Assembly (NCBI GenBank): GCA_035533255.1
Contig: DATLUE010000141.1
Coordinates: 1 to 19,335 of the forward strand
Origin: CAIKMD01 sp035533255
GTDB lineage: Bacteria > Pseudomonadota > Alphaproteobacteria > ATCC43930 > CGMCC-115725
Direction of reading: 5' to 3'
DNA length: 19,335 nt
Of the stretch, positions 6,882 to 15,170 are shown piece by piece. Under the pieces are notes generated by a model. It was not told where the DNA came from and made no database searches. It worked only from the letters and a program-made list of their open reading frames with translations. How positions within the stretch are numbered: the first letter of the stretch is position 1; every line of letters begins with the position of its first letter. Made by a program: the position numbers and the translations under genes.

Positions 6882-8099
6882 GTGGCAGCGGCGGAAAACG
6901 GCGCGGCGGCTAAGCAGGTATCCGACGTGAGCGGCGCGCGCATCTTGGTGGTCGACGATATCGAGGACAACCGCCATCTCCTGACGCGGCGCCTGCAGCG
7001 CGAGGGCTATCGCGACATCGCCCATGCGGGCGACGGCGAGGAGGCGCTCGCGCTGATTGCCGCCGCGCCGTTCGATCTCGTGCTGCTCGACGTGATGATG
7101 CCGAAATGCGATGGCTATCAGGTGCTGGAGCGGCTCAAAGCCGACGGCCGGCTGCATGAATTGCCGGTCATCGTCATCTCGGCGCTCAACGAGATCGACA
7201 GCGTCGTGCGCTGCATTCAGTTGGGCGCGGTCGATTACCTGCCGAAGCCGTTCAACCCGACCCTGCTGCGCGCGCGGGTGACCGCGACCCTCGAGCAGAA
7301 GGCGCTGCGCGACGCGGTGCGGGCGCATCTGACCCGAATCGAGGCCGAGTTGGATTCGGCCCGCAAGCTGCAGATGAGCATGGTGCCGAGCGTGTTTCCG
7401 GCGCCCACGCCCGACTGCCCGCTCGAGATTTTCGCGATGATGGAGCCGGCGCGCGAGGTCGGCGGCGATCTCTACGATTTCTTTCCGACCGAGGACGGAC
7501 GGCTCGCCTTCGCGATCGGCGACGTCTCGGGCAAGGGCGTCGCCGCGGCGATGTTCATGGCGCGGACCAAGAATCTGCTGCGGGTGGTGACCGGCCTCCT
7601 CCAGCATGCCGAGGGCGGGCAGGCCGATCCCGCGGCGATCGTCGCCCGCGTCAATCGCGAGCTGTGCGAGGACAACGACACGATGATGTTCGTGACCTTG
7701 CTGTTCGGGATTATCGACGCGCGCAGCGGCGCGGTCGCATTCTGCAATGCCGGCCACGATCCGGCCTATCGCCTCGGGCCCGGCGGCATCGCGGCGGTGG
7801 ACGGCCCACAGGGCATGGCGCTCGGCATCAGCCCCGATTGGGCTTACCGGACCGGCGCGCTGCGCCTCGCGCCCGGCGAGGCGCTCTATCTCTATACCGA
7901 TGGCATCACCGAGGCGGTGGCGCCGGGCGATGCGATGTTCGGCAAGGAGCGGCTGGAGCCGCTGCTGCGCAGCCTCGCCGAGGCGCCCCTCGCCCGGGTG
8001 ATCGGCGACACCGTGCAGGCGGTGCGCGATTTCGCGCAGAGCTGTCCGCAATCGGACGACATTACCAGCCTGGCGCTGCGCCTCTTGGCCCGGGTGTGA
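6882..8099 (+). CDS. Response regulator with PP2C/SpoIIE-type serine phosphatase output (RsbU-like)
   Basis: 405 residues. A receiver domain (about 20-138) has the acidic pair D25/D26, phosphoacceptor D70 in LVLLDVMMP, S100 and K122 in LPKPF. A short helical linker (about 142-168, LTRIEAELDSARKLQMSMVP) leads to a PPM phosphatase domain (about 180-405). Its metal ligands are visible as GGDLYD (D196), GDVSGKG (D214), LYTDGITEA (D340) and SDDITSL (D392/D393). By family analogy it dephosphorylates a phospho-STAS antagonist when its receiver is phosphorylated. I chose GTG 6882, with GGAGG at 6870-6874 and 7-nt spacing. Upstream in-frame starts (ATG 6567) would add 105 Arg/Pro/Thr-rich residues made from the tandem repeat and have no ribosome site. 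It meets the RsbW-like gene tail to tail. Confidence 0.93.
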   Translation: MAAAENGAAAKQVSDVSGARILVVDDIEDNRHLLTRRLQREGYRDIAHAGDGEEALALIAAAPFDLVLLDVMMPKCDGYQVLERLKADGRLHELPVIVISALNEIDSVVRCIQLGAVDYLPKPFNPTLLRARVTATLEQKALRDAVRAHLTRIEAELDSARKLQMSMVPSVFPAPTPDCPLEIFAMMEPAREVGGDLYDFFPTEDGRLAFAIGDVSGKGVAAAMFMARTKNLLRVVTGLLQHAEGGQADPAAIVARVNRELCEDNDTMMFVTLLFGIIDARSGAVAFCNAGHDPAYRLGPGGIAAVDGPQGMALGISPDWAYRTGALRLAPGEALYLYTDGITEAVAPGDAMFGKERLEPLLRSLAEAPLARVIGDTVQAVRDFAQSCPQSDDITSLALRLLARV

Positions 8100-8100
8100 T

Positions 8101-8541
8101 CTATTCGGGGCCGGCGGCGACCCGCTTGCGCAAAGTCATGTGGTTACGGCCGTCGCGACGGTCATAGGCGACCGCATCCATCAGCGTCTTCACCAGATAG
8201 ACGCCGAGGCCGCCGACGCGGCGCTCTTCCAGCGGCGAATCGAGGTCGGGCGGCGGCGCCTGCAGCGGGTCGAAGGGCCGCGCATCGTCGCCGATCTCGG
8301 CCACGATCTCGCCGCCGATCAGCGCGACCGTCACCGCGATCTCGTGCCGCCCGGCATCGTCGAAGCCATAGGAAATCGTGTTGGTCAGCAGCTCTTCGAG
8401 CGCGAGGTTGAGCTTGAAGGCGCAATCCGGCGGAATCGCGCGCGCCGCGCAAAACGCGTCGACGCTCGCGGCGACCCGCGTCAGCTCCGCGAGATCGTTG
8501 ACGATGCGCAATGTTAGCCGCTCGTCGCCCACGCCGGTCAC
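8101..8541 (-). CDS. RsbW-like anti-sigma/serine kinase HATPase
   Basis: 146 residues, one HATPase_c_2 (GHKL) domain, the usual size for RsbW/SpoIIAB-type proteins that bind a partner and phosphorylate a STAS antagonist. The N box is LALEELLTNTISYGF (residues 46-60; E49/E50 and N54), a G1-like motif is EIGDDARPFDP (82-92), and G2 is RRVGGLGVYLVK (107-118). The start is GTG 8541 with only a weak AGCAGG site; a GTG nine bases further in is an alternative. It is on the strand opposite to its likely partners and ends 1 nt from the stop of the RsbU-type gene. The bound effector (sigma factor or other) cannot be told from this window. Confidence 0.88.
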   Translation of the reverse strand: MTGVGDERLTLRIVNDLAELTRVAASVDAFCAARAIPPDCAFKLNLALEELLTNTISYGFDDAGRHEIAVTVALIGGEIVAEIGDDARPFDPLQAPPPDLDSPLEERRVGGLGVYLVKTLMDAVAYDRRDGRNHMTLRKRVAAGPE

Positions 8542-8664
8542 GCCTGCTCAGCCGCGTCGCCTGGGTCGATATCATATATTCGCGAACCGGTCGAGCGCGG
8601 CGGGCATGGTCTCCTTGCCAGTGGTGCCGCGGTGATTTACTAATCGCGCAGGGGGCTTACCGCC

Positions 8665-11313
8665 ATGCCGTCTCTGCTTCGTAGCCGACTCTGCTGGCGT
8701 ATTGCGCTGGCGTCTTTCCTCGCCGTTCTCGCGGCCGAGGTGGCGGTGCTGATCGCGCTGCCCGGCGGTTTCGCGCCGGCGGGGCTGCTGGGGGCGACAC
8801 TGGCCGCCGCGCTGGTTGCCGCCATCCTGGCCGCGATCGCCTATCGCGCGATCGTCGTGCCGGTCGCCGCCATCCGCGAGGCGATCCGCAACCCCGGCGG
8901 CAACGGCACGATGGCGGTCAATCGCAACGACGAGATCGGCGGCCTGGCGCGGACCATCGCGCGCGGCCGCGAGCATCACGAGAAGGTCATCGCCGACCAG
9001 AACGCCGAGATCGCGAAGCGCGAGGCCTCGCTGCGCGCGACTTTCGAGAACATGGATCAGGGCGTGGCCATGTACGACGGCGACCTGAAGCTCGCCATCT
9101 GGAATTCTCGCATGCGAGAGCTGCTCGGCCTGCCCGACGCGTTCTTCGACCGCGAGCACACTTTCGTCGACTACCTGCGCTATGTTGGCGCGCGCGGCGA
9201 ATTCGGGCACGACGTTAATCTCGATGCGGAAATCGCCAAGCGACTGGCGACGCTGGGACGCAAGCTCACCTATGAGCGCATACGGCCTGACGGTACCGTG
9301 CTCGAGATCACGCGCAACCCGATCGCGGGCGGCGGCTTCATCGCGATTTTTACCGACATTACCGAGCACAAACGGGCCGAGATCGAGCTGCGCGCGACGC
9401 TTGAGAACATGGACCAGGGCGTCGCGATGTACGATTCCGGTCACAAGATGATTCTATGGAACTCGCGCATGCGCGAGTTCCTCGACCTGCCGGACGAATT
9501 CTTCGATCGCGAGCACACCTTCGAGGAATACCTGCGCTACACCGGCACGCGCGGCGAATTCGGCGAGGGCGTCGATATCGAAGAGGAGGTCCGCAAGCGT
9601 GCGGCGACGGTCGGCCGGAAGGTCACCTACGAGCGCGTGCGCTCCGACGGCTCGATCATCGAGATTCAACGCAATCCCATCCCCGGCGGCGCCTTCATCG
9701 CCATCTACACCGACATCACCGAGCGCCGGAAAGCCGAAATGGCGCTGACCGAAGCGAAACAAGCCGCCGAGGCGGCGAGCCGCACCAAATCGGATTTCCT
9801 CGCCAATATGAGCCACGAGCTCAGGACGCCGCTCAACGCCATCATCGGCTACAGCCAGATGCTGCAGGAAGAGGCGAGCGACGAGGGCCACGACGACTAC
9901 CTGCCCGATCTCGCCAAGATCGAGAATGCCGGCACGCATTTGCTGAATCTCATCAACGGCATCCTCGATCTCTCGAAGATCGAGGCCGGCCGGATGACGG
10001 TCTTCATCGAGAAGGTCAATATCACGTCGGTCCTTGCCGAGGTGCGCGGCATCATCGACCCGCTCGCCGCCAAGAACGGCAACCGGCTCGTGATCGACTG
10101 CGCCGCCGATGCCGGCGCGATCGATTCCGACGTGACCAAGCTCAAGCAGAGCCTGCTCAACCTTTTGAGCAACGCCAGCAAATTCACCAAGGACGGCACC
10201 GTCACGCTGGCCGTCGGCCGCAGCCGCGAGGACGCGCGCGAGACGATATTTTTCCGGGTCAGCGATACCGGCATCGGCATGTCGCCCGAGCATCTGGAAA
10301 AGCTGTTTCAGGCTTTTGCGCAGGCGGATTCCTCGACCACGCGAAAATATGGCGGCACCGGCCTCGGCCTCGCCATCACGCGCCATTTCGCGCGCATGCT
10401 GGGCGGCGACGTGACGGTGGCGAGCGAGCTCGGCAAGGGCTCGGTCTTCACCCTCACCCTGCCCGCCGACGAGGCCGGCGCCGCCGCGGCTGCCGCCGCG
10501 GTGGACGACGAGGGCCCGGCGAAGCCCAAGATGTCGGGCGACGCCGAGGGCGAGATTACCGTTCTCGTGGTCGATGACGACGAGGTGGTGCATGAGACCG
10601 TCGGCAGCATGCTCGGCCGCGAGGGCTATCGCGTGCTGCATGCGCGCAGCGGCGCCGAGGCGCTTACGATGGCGCGCGAGTTCCGTCCCGATGCGATCAC
10701 GCTCGACGTGATGATGCCGCAGATGGACGGCTGGTCGGTGCTGACGGCGCTCAAATCCGATCCCGAGCTGTGCGAGATCCCGGTCACGATGGTCACCATG
10801 CTCAACGATCGCGCGATCGCCCTGCAGCTTGGCGCCGCCGGCTTCCTCACCAAACCGATCGATTGGGCCCGGCTCAACGCGATGCTGCGCCAGCACAGCC
10901 GCCAGAGCCTCGAAGGCTCGGTGCTGGTGATCGACGACGATGTCGAGATGCGACGCATGACGCGGCAGATGCTGGAGCGCCTGGGCATGAGCGTCGGCGA
11001 GGCCGAGAACGGCGAGGAAGGGCTGGCCTGGCTCGCCGCTCATCCGGCGCCGTCGATCATTCTGCTCGATTTGATGATGCCGGTCATGGACGGATTCGAG
11101 TTTCTCGAGCGCGCCCAGGAGCGCGCGGGCTGGAATCAGATCCCGGTCGTGGTCGTGACAGCGATGGATCTCGGCGCCGACGATCTCGAATTGCTGCACA
11201 GCGCGACGCGCAAGGTGATCGCCAAGGGCGCGACCACCGGCGTCGATTTGCGCTCGGCGATTCGCGACGTGCTGCGGCCGCGCGCGGTGCCATCCGGAGC
11301 CGCTGCCGGCTGA
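8665..11313 (+). CDS. Membrane hybrid histidine kinase: 2 TM, HAMP, 2 PAS, HisKA, HATPase, 2 receivers
   Basis: 882 residues. Two membrane helices (about 12-33 and 38-60) joined by a very short loop are followed by a HAMP-like stretch (about 60-112, ending in DEIGGLARTIARG). Two PAS_7-type domains (about 123-241 and 242-360) are tandem duplicates. HisKA has MSHELRTPLN with phosphoacceptor H384. The HATPase has N box LKQSLLNLLSNASKF (from 493), DTGIGM and GGTGLGLAI. Receiver 1 starts near 631 (phosphoacceptor D681, GFLTKPID). Receiver 2 starts near 752 (D802; conserved Lys at 854 but in AKG instead of KP). An Ala-rich linker (GAAAAAAAV) separates kinase and receivers. With almost no periplasmic part, the signal is probably sensed by the PAS domains or membrane. 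AGGGGG lies about 9 nt before the ATG. It heads an apparent operon with the next two genes. Confidence 0.95.
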   Translation: MPSLLRSRLCWRIALASFLAVLAAEVAVLIALPGGFAPAGLLGATLAAALVAAILAAIAYRAIVVPVAAIREAIRNPGGNGTMAVNRNDEIGGLARTIARGREHHEKVIADQNAEIAKREASLRATFENMDQGVAMYDGDLKLAIWNSRMRELLGLPDAFFDREHTFVDYLRYVGARGEFGHDVNLDAEIAKRLATLGRKLTYERIRPDGTVLEITRNPIAGGGFIAIFTDITEHKRAEIELRATLENMDQGVAMYDSGHKMILWNSRMREFLDLPDEFFDREHTFEEYLRYTGTRGEFGEGVDIEEEVRKRAATVGRKVTYERVRSDGSIIEIQRNPIPGGAFIAIYTDITERRKAEMALTEAKQAAEAASRTKSDFLANMSHELRTPLNAIIGYSQMLQEEASDEGHDDYLPDLAKIENAGTHLLNLINGILDLSKIEAGRMTVFIEKVNITSVLAEVRGIIDPLAAKNGNRLVIDCAADAGAIDSDVTKLKQSLLNLLSNASKFTKDGTVTLAVGRSREDARETIFFRVSDTGIGMSPEHLEKLFQAFAQADSSTTRKYGGTGLGLAITRHFARMLGGDVTVASELGKGSVFTLTLPADEAGAAAAAAAVDDEGPAKPKMSGDAEGEITVLVVDDDEVVHETVGSMLGREGYRVLHARSGAEALTMAREFRPDAITLDVMMPQMDGWSVLTALKSDPELCEIPVTMVTMLNDRAIALQLGAAGFLTKPIDWARLNAMLRQHSRQSLEGSVLVIDDDVEMRRMTRQMLERLGMSVGEAENGEEGLAWLAAHPAPSIILLDLMMPVMDGFEFLERAQERAGWNQIPVVVVTAMDLGADDLELLHSATRKVIAKGATTGVDLRSAIRDVLRPRAVPSGAAAG
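9031..9744 (+). repeat. Tandem duplication of a 357-bp PAS-coding segment inside the kinase gene
   Basis: The segment at 9031-9387 is repeated in frame at 9388-9744 (119 codons each). The protein copies start LRATFENMDQGVAMYD and LRATLENMDQGVAMYD and share, by my hand count, about 80 of 119 residues. Identical blocks include FFDREHTF, RGEFG and TDITE. The copies have diverged, so this is an old but recognisable internal duplication. Confidence 0.9.
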
Positions 11314-11343
11314 CCGAGATGGCCGCTCAAGACGGGTAGGACG

Positions 11344-11721
11344 ATGACGAAGATATTGCTGGTCGAAGATAACGAGATGAATCGCGACATGCTCTCGCGC
11401 CGCCTCGCGCGCAAGGGCTACGATGTGGTGATGGCGGTGGACGGCCAGCAGGGCCTCGATATGGCGGTCAGCGAAGGGCCCGACCTCATCCTTATGGACA
11501 TGGACCTGCCGATCATCGACGGCTGGGAGGCGACCCGCCGCGTCAAGGCCGGCGAGGCGACGCGCGCCATTCCGGTGATCGCGCTCACGGCGCATGCGAT
11601 GATCGGCGACCGCGACAAGGCGCTCGCCGCCGGTTGCGACGATTACGACACCAAGCCGATCGATTTCCTGCGCCTTCTGGGCAAGATCGAAACCCTGCTG
11701 AGCGGCGCGCCGAGCGCCTGA
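11344..11721 (+). CDS. Single-domain response regulator (DivK-like receiver)
   Basis: 125 residues consisting of one receiver domain and nothing more: acidic E8/D9, phosphoacceptor D52 in LILMDMDLP, the ALTAHAM switch region and TKPID with the conserved Lys. DivK/CheY-like stand-alone receivers act by protein contact or as phosphate carriers between kinases. It lies 30 bp after the hybrid kinase and 41 bp before the STAS gene on the same strand, so it probably belongs to the same transcript and relay. Orthology to DivK itself is not claimed. The sequence looks intact, with no output domain lost to a frameshift. Confidence 0.92.
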   Translation: MTKILLVEDNEMNRDMLSRRLARKGYDVVMAVDGQQGLDMAVSEGPDLILMDMDLPIIDGWEATRRVKAGEATRAIPVIALTAHAMIGDRDKALAAGCDDYDTKPIDFLRLLGKIETLLSGAPSA

Positions 11722-11762
11722 CACGGCGATCGCTCGAAGCGACAACGGAAAGGCGGACCGGA

Positions 11763-12107
11763 ATGGAAATGACGGTCGAAGAGCTGGAGGGCGGCGTCAC
11801 CCTTGCGGTGCTGCGCGGCCGGCTCGACGTCGCCGGCGCCGCTGCCATCGAGCTGAAATTCAACGCCACCGCGGGCGCCAAGCGAGCCCTGGTCGTCGAT
11901 CTCTCCGGCGTCAGCTTCATTGCCTCGATGGGCATGCGGCTGCTGCTGATTGCCGGCAAGACCGTTAAGGCCAAGGGCGGCAAGATGGCGCTGCTGGCGC
12001 CGGCAGCCGAGGTCGATGCCGTGCTGCGCACCGCCGGGATCGGCGGCATCATCCCGATCTGCGCCGCCCGCGACGCCGCCCTGACGGCGGTCGCCGCCGG
12101 CCCCTGA
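11763..12107 (+). CDS. STAS-domain anti-anti-sigma factor (RsbV/SpoIIAA-like)
   Basis: 114 residues, a single STAS domain: LRGRLDVAGA (18-27), VVDLSGVSFIASMGMRLLL (44-62) and the C-terminal LRTAGIGGIIPI. In RsbV/SpoIIAA the phosphorylated Ser sits in a DSSG/DSTG motif; here the motif is ASMG, with S55 as the likely phosphosite and Ala in place of the Asp. When unphosphorylated such proteins bind the RsbW-type kinase and free its partner. I chose the ATG at 11763, with an AAAGGCGGA purine-rich site just upstream; in-frame ATG 11634 would overlap the receiver gene. Third gene of the kinase operon. Confidence 0.92.
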   Translation: MEMTVEELEGGVTLAVLRGRLDVAGAAAIELKFNATAGAKRALVVDLSGVSFIASMGMRLLLIAGKTVKAKGGKMALLAPAAEVDAVLRTAGIGGIIPICAARDAALTAVAAGP

Positions 12108-12122
12108 TCGCGGTCGGGGCCG
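12098..12122. terminator. Weak hairpin between convergent STAS and Rieske genes
   Basis: CGGCCCC (12098-12104) and GGGGCCG (12116-12122) form a 7-bp GC stem with an 11-nt loop. It overlaps the STAS stop codon and fills the 20-bp gap to the convergent Rieske gene. No T-run follows on either strand, so it may only slow polymerase or be a chance palindrome. Confidence 0.25.
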
Positions 12123-12127
12123 CGCCG

Positions 12128-13438
12128 CTACTCGGCGGCTTCGGACGTCTTTGCCCGCAACTTCTCGACCTCTTGTTGATAGAGGTCGATCCAGTCGCCC
12201 GATTCCGTCGTCGTGTAATGACCGCCGCGGGCATTGGCATAGGCTGTCGGGTCGTCGCAGGCCGGCGGTCGCGCGCCGTTCTCGAATGCCTTCACGGCGT
12301 TGAGCAGCATGCGCCGGTTACGCGCGATGGCGATGTCCGACGGCGCCAGATTCTCGAACGAGCGATCGACGATCCCGCCCATGCTCTCGGTCACGCACTG
12401 GTCCTGGGTGTGGATGCCCTCGATGCCGGTGAAGGATTTCGTGCGCTGCTCCTCGCGCGAGATCAGGTAGTCATTGTCCTCGTTCTCGACCATGCGGTAG
12501 CGGCCGTACCAGCCGCTTTCATTGGGATGCAGATTGTCGCGCAAATAGCCGCCGTCGCCGGCCGCTCGCGCGGTGCGCTCGCGGTCGTTCTGGCGCATGA
12601 ACAGCGTCGATTCGAAGCCGACGAACATGCAGTGATCGTCGTCCATCGGGATGAAGGCGCGCACCATCACGTTGTTCGCAAGGCTGGCGACCGGCGGCAT
12701 GATCCAGAACGGGAACAGGAAATGCGCAAGCCGCCAATAGGTGCCGCCCGGCACGCTCGGCGACGGCCGATGCGCGCCATAGGTGAGGCCGTATTTGGTT
12801 TCCTGGATTTTGTATTCGGGCGCGCGATTGACGGTGAGGTCGGCGCGCGACGGGTCGAGAGTCGCGGTCGGCTTGACGAAGCCGAAATGCAGCAGCCCGA
12901 CATGGCTGGTGTCGAGATCGCCCTCGATCGCCTGCAGCCAGTTGCAGTGCCGCTGCACGAAGCGCATCTGAACCCGGCTCGCCGGCCCCAGCAAGCATTC
13001 GAACTGCGGCAGGTCGGCCGGCGCCTTGGCGCGGTCGCCCATATAGACCCAGACGACGCCGTTATGCTCTTTCGTGAGATACGCCTTGGTGTGAACCTTG
13101 TTCTTGAAATGCTGGCGCTCGGGGATGTTCGCCATGTCGATGCAATTGCCGTCGACGTCGTATTTCCAGCCGTGATAGACGCAGCGCAGGCCGTCTTCCT
13201 CGTTGCGGCCATAGAACAGCGAGGCGCAGCGATGCGGGCAGCGCTGATCCATGATGCCGACGCGGCCGGACGTATCGCGGAACGCGATCAGCTTCTCGCC
13301 CAGCAGCAGGATGCGCACCGGCGTGCCGTTGGCGACCAACTCGCTCGATCGCGCTGCCGGAATCCAATATTGGCGCATCAGCTCGCCCATCGGCGTGCCA
13401 GGGCCCGCGCGGGTAATGGTTTCGTATTGGTCGCTCAT
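12128..13438 (-). CDS. Rieske non-haem iron oxygenase alpha subunit (phthalate 4,5-dioxygenase-like)
   Basis: 436 residues. The N-terminal Rieske [2Fe-2S] domain has CPH (C67, H69), 16 residues, then CVYHGW (C86, H89). The catalytic domain begins with IEGDLDTSHVGLLHF (171-185), where H179 and H184 are the expected mononuclear iron ligands. ESMGGIVDRSFENLAPSDIAI is a block I associate with phthalate dioxygenase-type enzymes (written here as ESMGGIVDRS and FENLAPSDIAI). Such enzymes oxygenate or demethylate aromatic acids with electrons from a separate reductase, and no reductase gene is adjacent. The ATG at 13438 has a GGAGGAG site; the open frame continues upstream into the antisense of yifB, which I treat as chance. 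It lies 86 bp downstream of yifB on the same strand. The substrate is unknown. Confidence 0.94.
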   Translation of the reverse strand: MSDQYETITRAGPGTPMGELMRQYWIPAARSSELVANGTPVRILLLGEKLIAFRDTSGRVGIMDQRCPHRCASLFYGRNEEDGLRCVYHGWKYDVDGNCIDMANIPERQHFKNKVHTKAYLTKEHNGVVWVYMGDRAKAPADLPQFECLLGPASRVQMRFVQRHCNWLQAIEGDLDTSHVGLLHFGFVKPTATLDPSRADLTVNRAPEYKIQETKYGLTYGAHRPSPSVPGGTYWRLAHFLFPFWIMPPVASLANNVMVRAFIPMDDDHCMFVGFESTLFMRQNDRERTARAAGDGGYLRDNLHPNESGWYGRYRMVENEDNDYLISREEQRTKSFTGIEGIHTQDQCVTESMGGIVDRSFENLAPSDIAIARNRRMLLNAVKAFENGARPPACDDPTAYANARGGHYTTTESGDWIDLYQQEVEKLRAKTSEAAE

Positions 13439-13524
13439 CGCTGCGCTCCTCCGGTCGTCGCCCGAAGCCGCAAGCCTAATCCAACCGTCAACATTTTGAA
13501 ATGTCGCCGCTGCTGCCGCACGCG

Positions 13525-15048
13525 TCAGCCGGCGGCGAGCACGATGCGGCGGTAGGACACCGCCTCGGCGATGTGGATGCGGCGCACCGGGTCGCTGGCG
13601 TCGAGGTCGGCGAGGGTGCGCGCGACCCGCAACACCCGGTGATAGCCGCGCGCCGAGAGCCGCATCCGCTCGGCCGCCTCGTGCAGCAGCTTGCGGCCGT
13701 CCGGGTCGGGCGCGGCGATCTCGTCGAGCAGCGTCCCGTCCGCCTCGGCATTGGTGCGGATGCGGCGGTCTTCCGGCAGGCGGGCAAAGCGCGCCCGCTG
13801 GCGGGCTCGTGCCGCGCCGACTCGCATCGCGACCTCGGCCGAGCCCTCGGCCGGCGGCGGCAGCGAGAGGTCGGCCGCTTTGACGGCCGGAACATCGATA
13901 TGCAAATCGATGCGGTCGAACAGTGGACCGGAGATTTTGGTCTGGTACTCCTGGGCGCATTTCGGCGCGCGGCCGCAGCCCTGTGCCGGATCGTCGAGAT
14001 AGCCGCAGCGGCACGGATTCATCGCGGCGATCAACTGCACCCGCGCCGGATAGGTGACATGGGCGTTGGCGCGCGCCACCACCGCGCGGCCGCTTTCCAT
14101 CGGCTGGCGCAGCGCCTCCAAGGTCGCGCGCTGGAATTCCGGCAGCTCGTCGAGGAACAGCACGCCTAAATGGGCGAGCGAGAGCTCGCCCGGTTTCGCG
14201 CGCAGCCCGCCGCCAACCAGCGCCGCCAGCGAGGCCGAGTGATGCGGGTCGCGGAACGGGCGCTGGCGGATCAGCTCGCCATTGCGCAGCAGTCCAGCGA
14301 CCGAATGGATCATGCTGACTTCCAGCGCCTCGCCGGGATCGAGTGGCGGCAGGATGCCGGGCAGCCGCGCCGCGAGCATCGATTTGCCAGCACCGGGCGG
14401 CCCGACCATGAGCAGGTTATGGCCGCCCGCGGCCGCGACCTCGAGCGCGCGTTTGGCGGTTTCCTGGCCCTTGATGTCCTTGAGGTCGAGCGGGCTGCCG
14501 CGCTCGGCCGCCAGCCGCGGCGTCGGCGGCGACAGGAGCTGCGTGCCCTTGAAGTGGTTGATGAGCGCCAGCAGCGACGGCGCGGCCAGGATGTCGAGAC
14601 CGCCGGCCCAGGCCGCCTCGCCGCCCGACGCCGCCGGGCAGATCAGCCCACGTCCTTGCGCCAGGGCGCCGACCGCGGCCGGCAGCACCCCGGCCACGGG
14701 CAGAACCGAGCCGTCGAGCGCGAGCTCGCCCAGGGCGACGTAATGCTCGATCTCGTCGGCGGGCAGCACCTCCATCGCCGCCAGCAGCCCCAGGGCGATC
14801 GGCAGATCGAAATGGCTGCCTTCCTTGACCAGATCGGCGGGGGCGAGGTTGACGGTGATGCGGCGCGCCGGCACCGCCAGCCCCATCGAGGTCAGCGCGG
14901 CGCGCACGCGCTCGCGCGATTCCGCGACCGCCTTGTCGGGCAGGCCGACCACCATGAAGGCGGGCAGGCCGGCCGCGATCGTGACTTGCGCCTCGACCTC
15001 GAGCGCGTCGATGCCAAGAAACGCCACCGTGCGAATACGCGCAACCAC
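13525..15048 (-). CDS. comM: YifB/ComM-family AAA+ ATPase (Mg-chelatase-like)
   Basis: 507 residues. Family order is N-terminal ChlI-like/Lon-protease-fold domain (about 1-170), AAA+ core with Walker A GPPGAGKS (216-223) and Walker B VLFLDELPEF, then the C-terminal Mg-chelatase domain. A cysteine group MNPCRCGYLDDPAQGC plus a further PKC is typical of the family. ComM is known in Vibrio and Acinetobacter as a hexameric helicase that promotes branch migration in natural transformation, and homologues occur widely in non-competent bacteria. I prefer GTG 15048, which gives the common MVARxRTVAF start with AAGGGG 6 nt upstream. GTG 15054 abuts that site directly and would add two residues. Confidence 0.94.
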   Translation of the reverse strand: MVARIRTVAFLGIDALEVEAQVTIAAGLPAFMVVGLPDKAVAESRERVRAALTSMGLAVPARRITVNLAPADLVKEGSHFDLPIALGLLAAMEVLPADEIEHYVALGELALDGSVLPVAGVLPAAVGALAQGRGLICPAASGGEAAWAGGLDILAAPSLLALINHFKGTQLLSPPTPRLAAERGSPLDLKDIKGQETAKRALEVAAAGGHNLLMVGPPGAGKSMLAARLPGILPPLDPGEALEVSMIHSVAGLLRNGELIRQRPFRDPHHSASLAALVGGGLRAKPGELSLAHLGVLFLDELPEFQRATLEALRQPMESGRAVVARANAHVTYPARVQLIAAMNPCRCGYLDDPAQGCGRAPKCAQEYQTKISGPLFDRIDLHIDVPAVKAADLSLPPPAEGSAEVAMRVGAARARQRARFARLPEDRRIRTNAEADGTLLDEIAAPDPDGRKLLHEAAERMRLSARGYHRVLRVARTLADLDASDPVRRIHIAEAVSYRRIVLAAG

Positions 15049-15170
15049 GCTCACCCCCTTGGGCTGCGCGGGAACTTTAGGTGAGTGCGGGCGCGGTTGC
15101 TAGGCGGCGGTAGGCCGGGCGGCTCGCGCGCTCAATATTTTCGAGCGTGGCGTTTATTGGCCGCTATCGT

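Noticed and set aside
9454..11745. 763-codon minus-strand open frame antisense to the kinase operon
   Set aside because: It overlaps a fully motif-bearing kinase and receiver, has no domain of its own and spans two genes.
13439..14014. Upstream extension of the Rieske frame
   Set aside because: It runs antisense through the end of yifB. ATG 13438 has a strong ribosome site and gives the standard family N-terminus.
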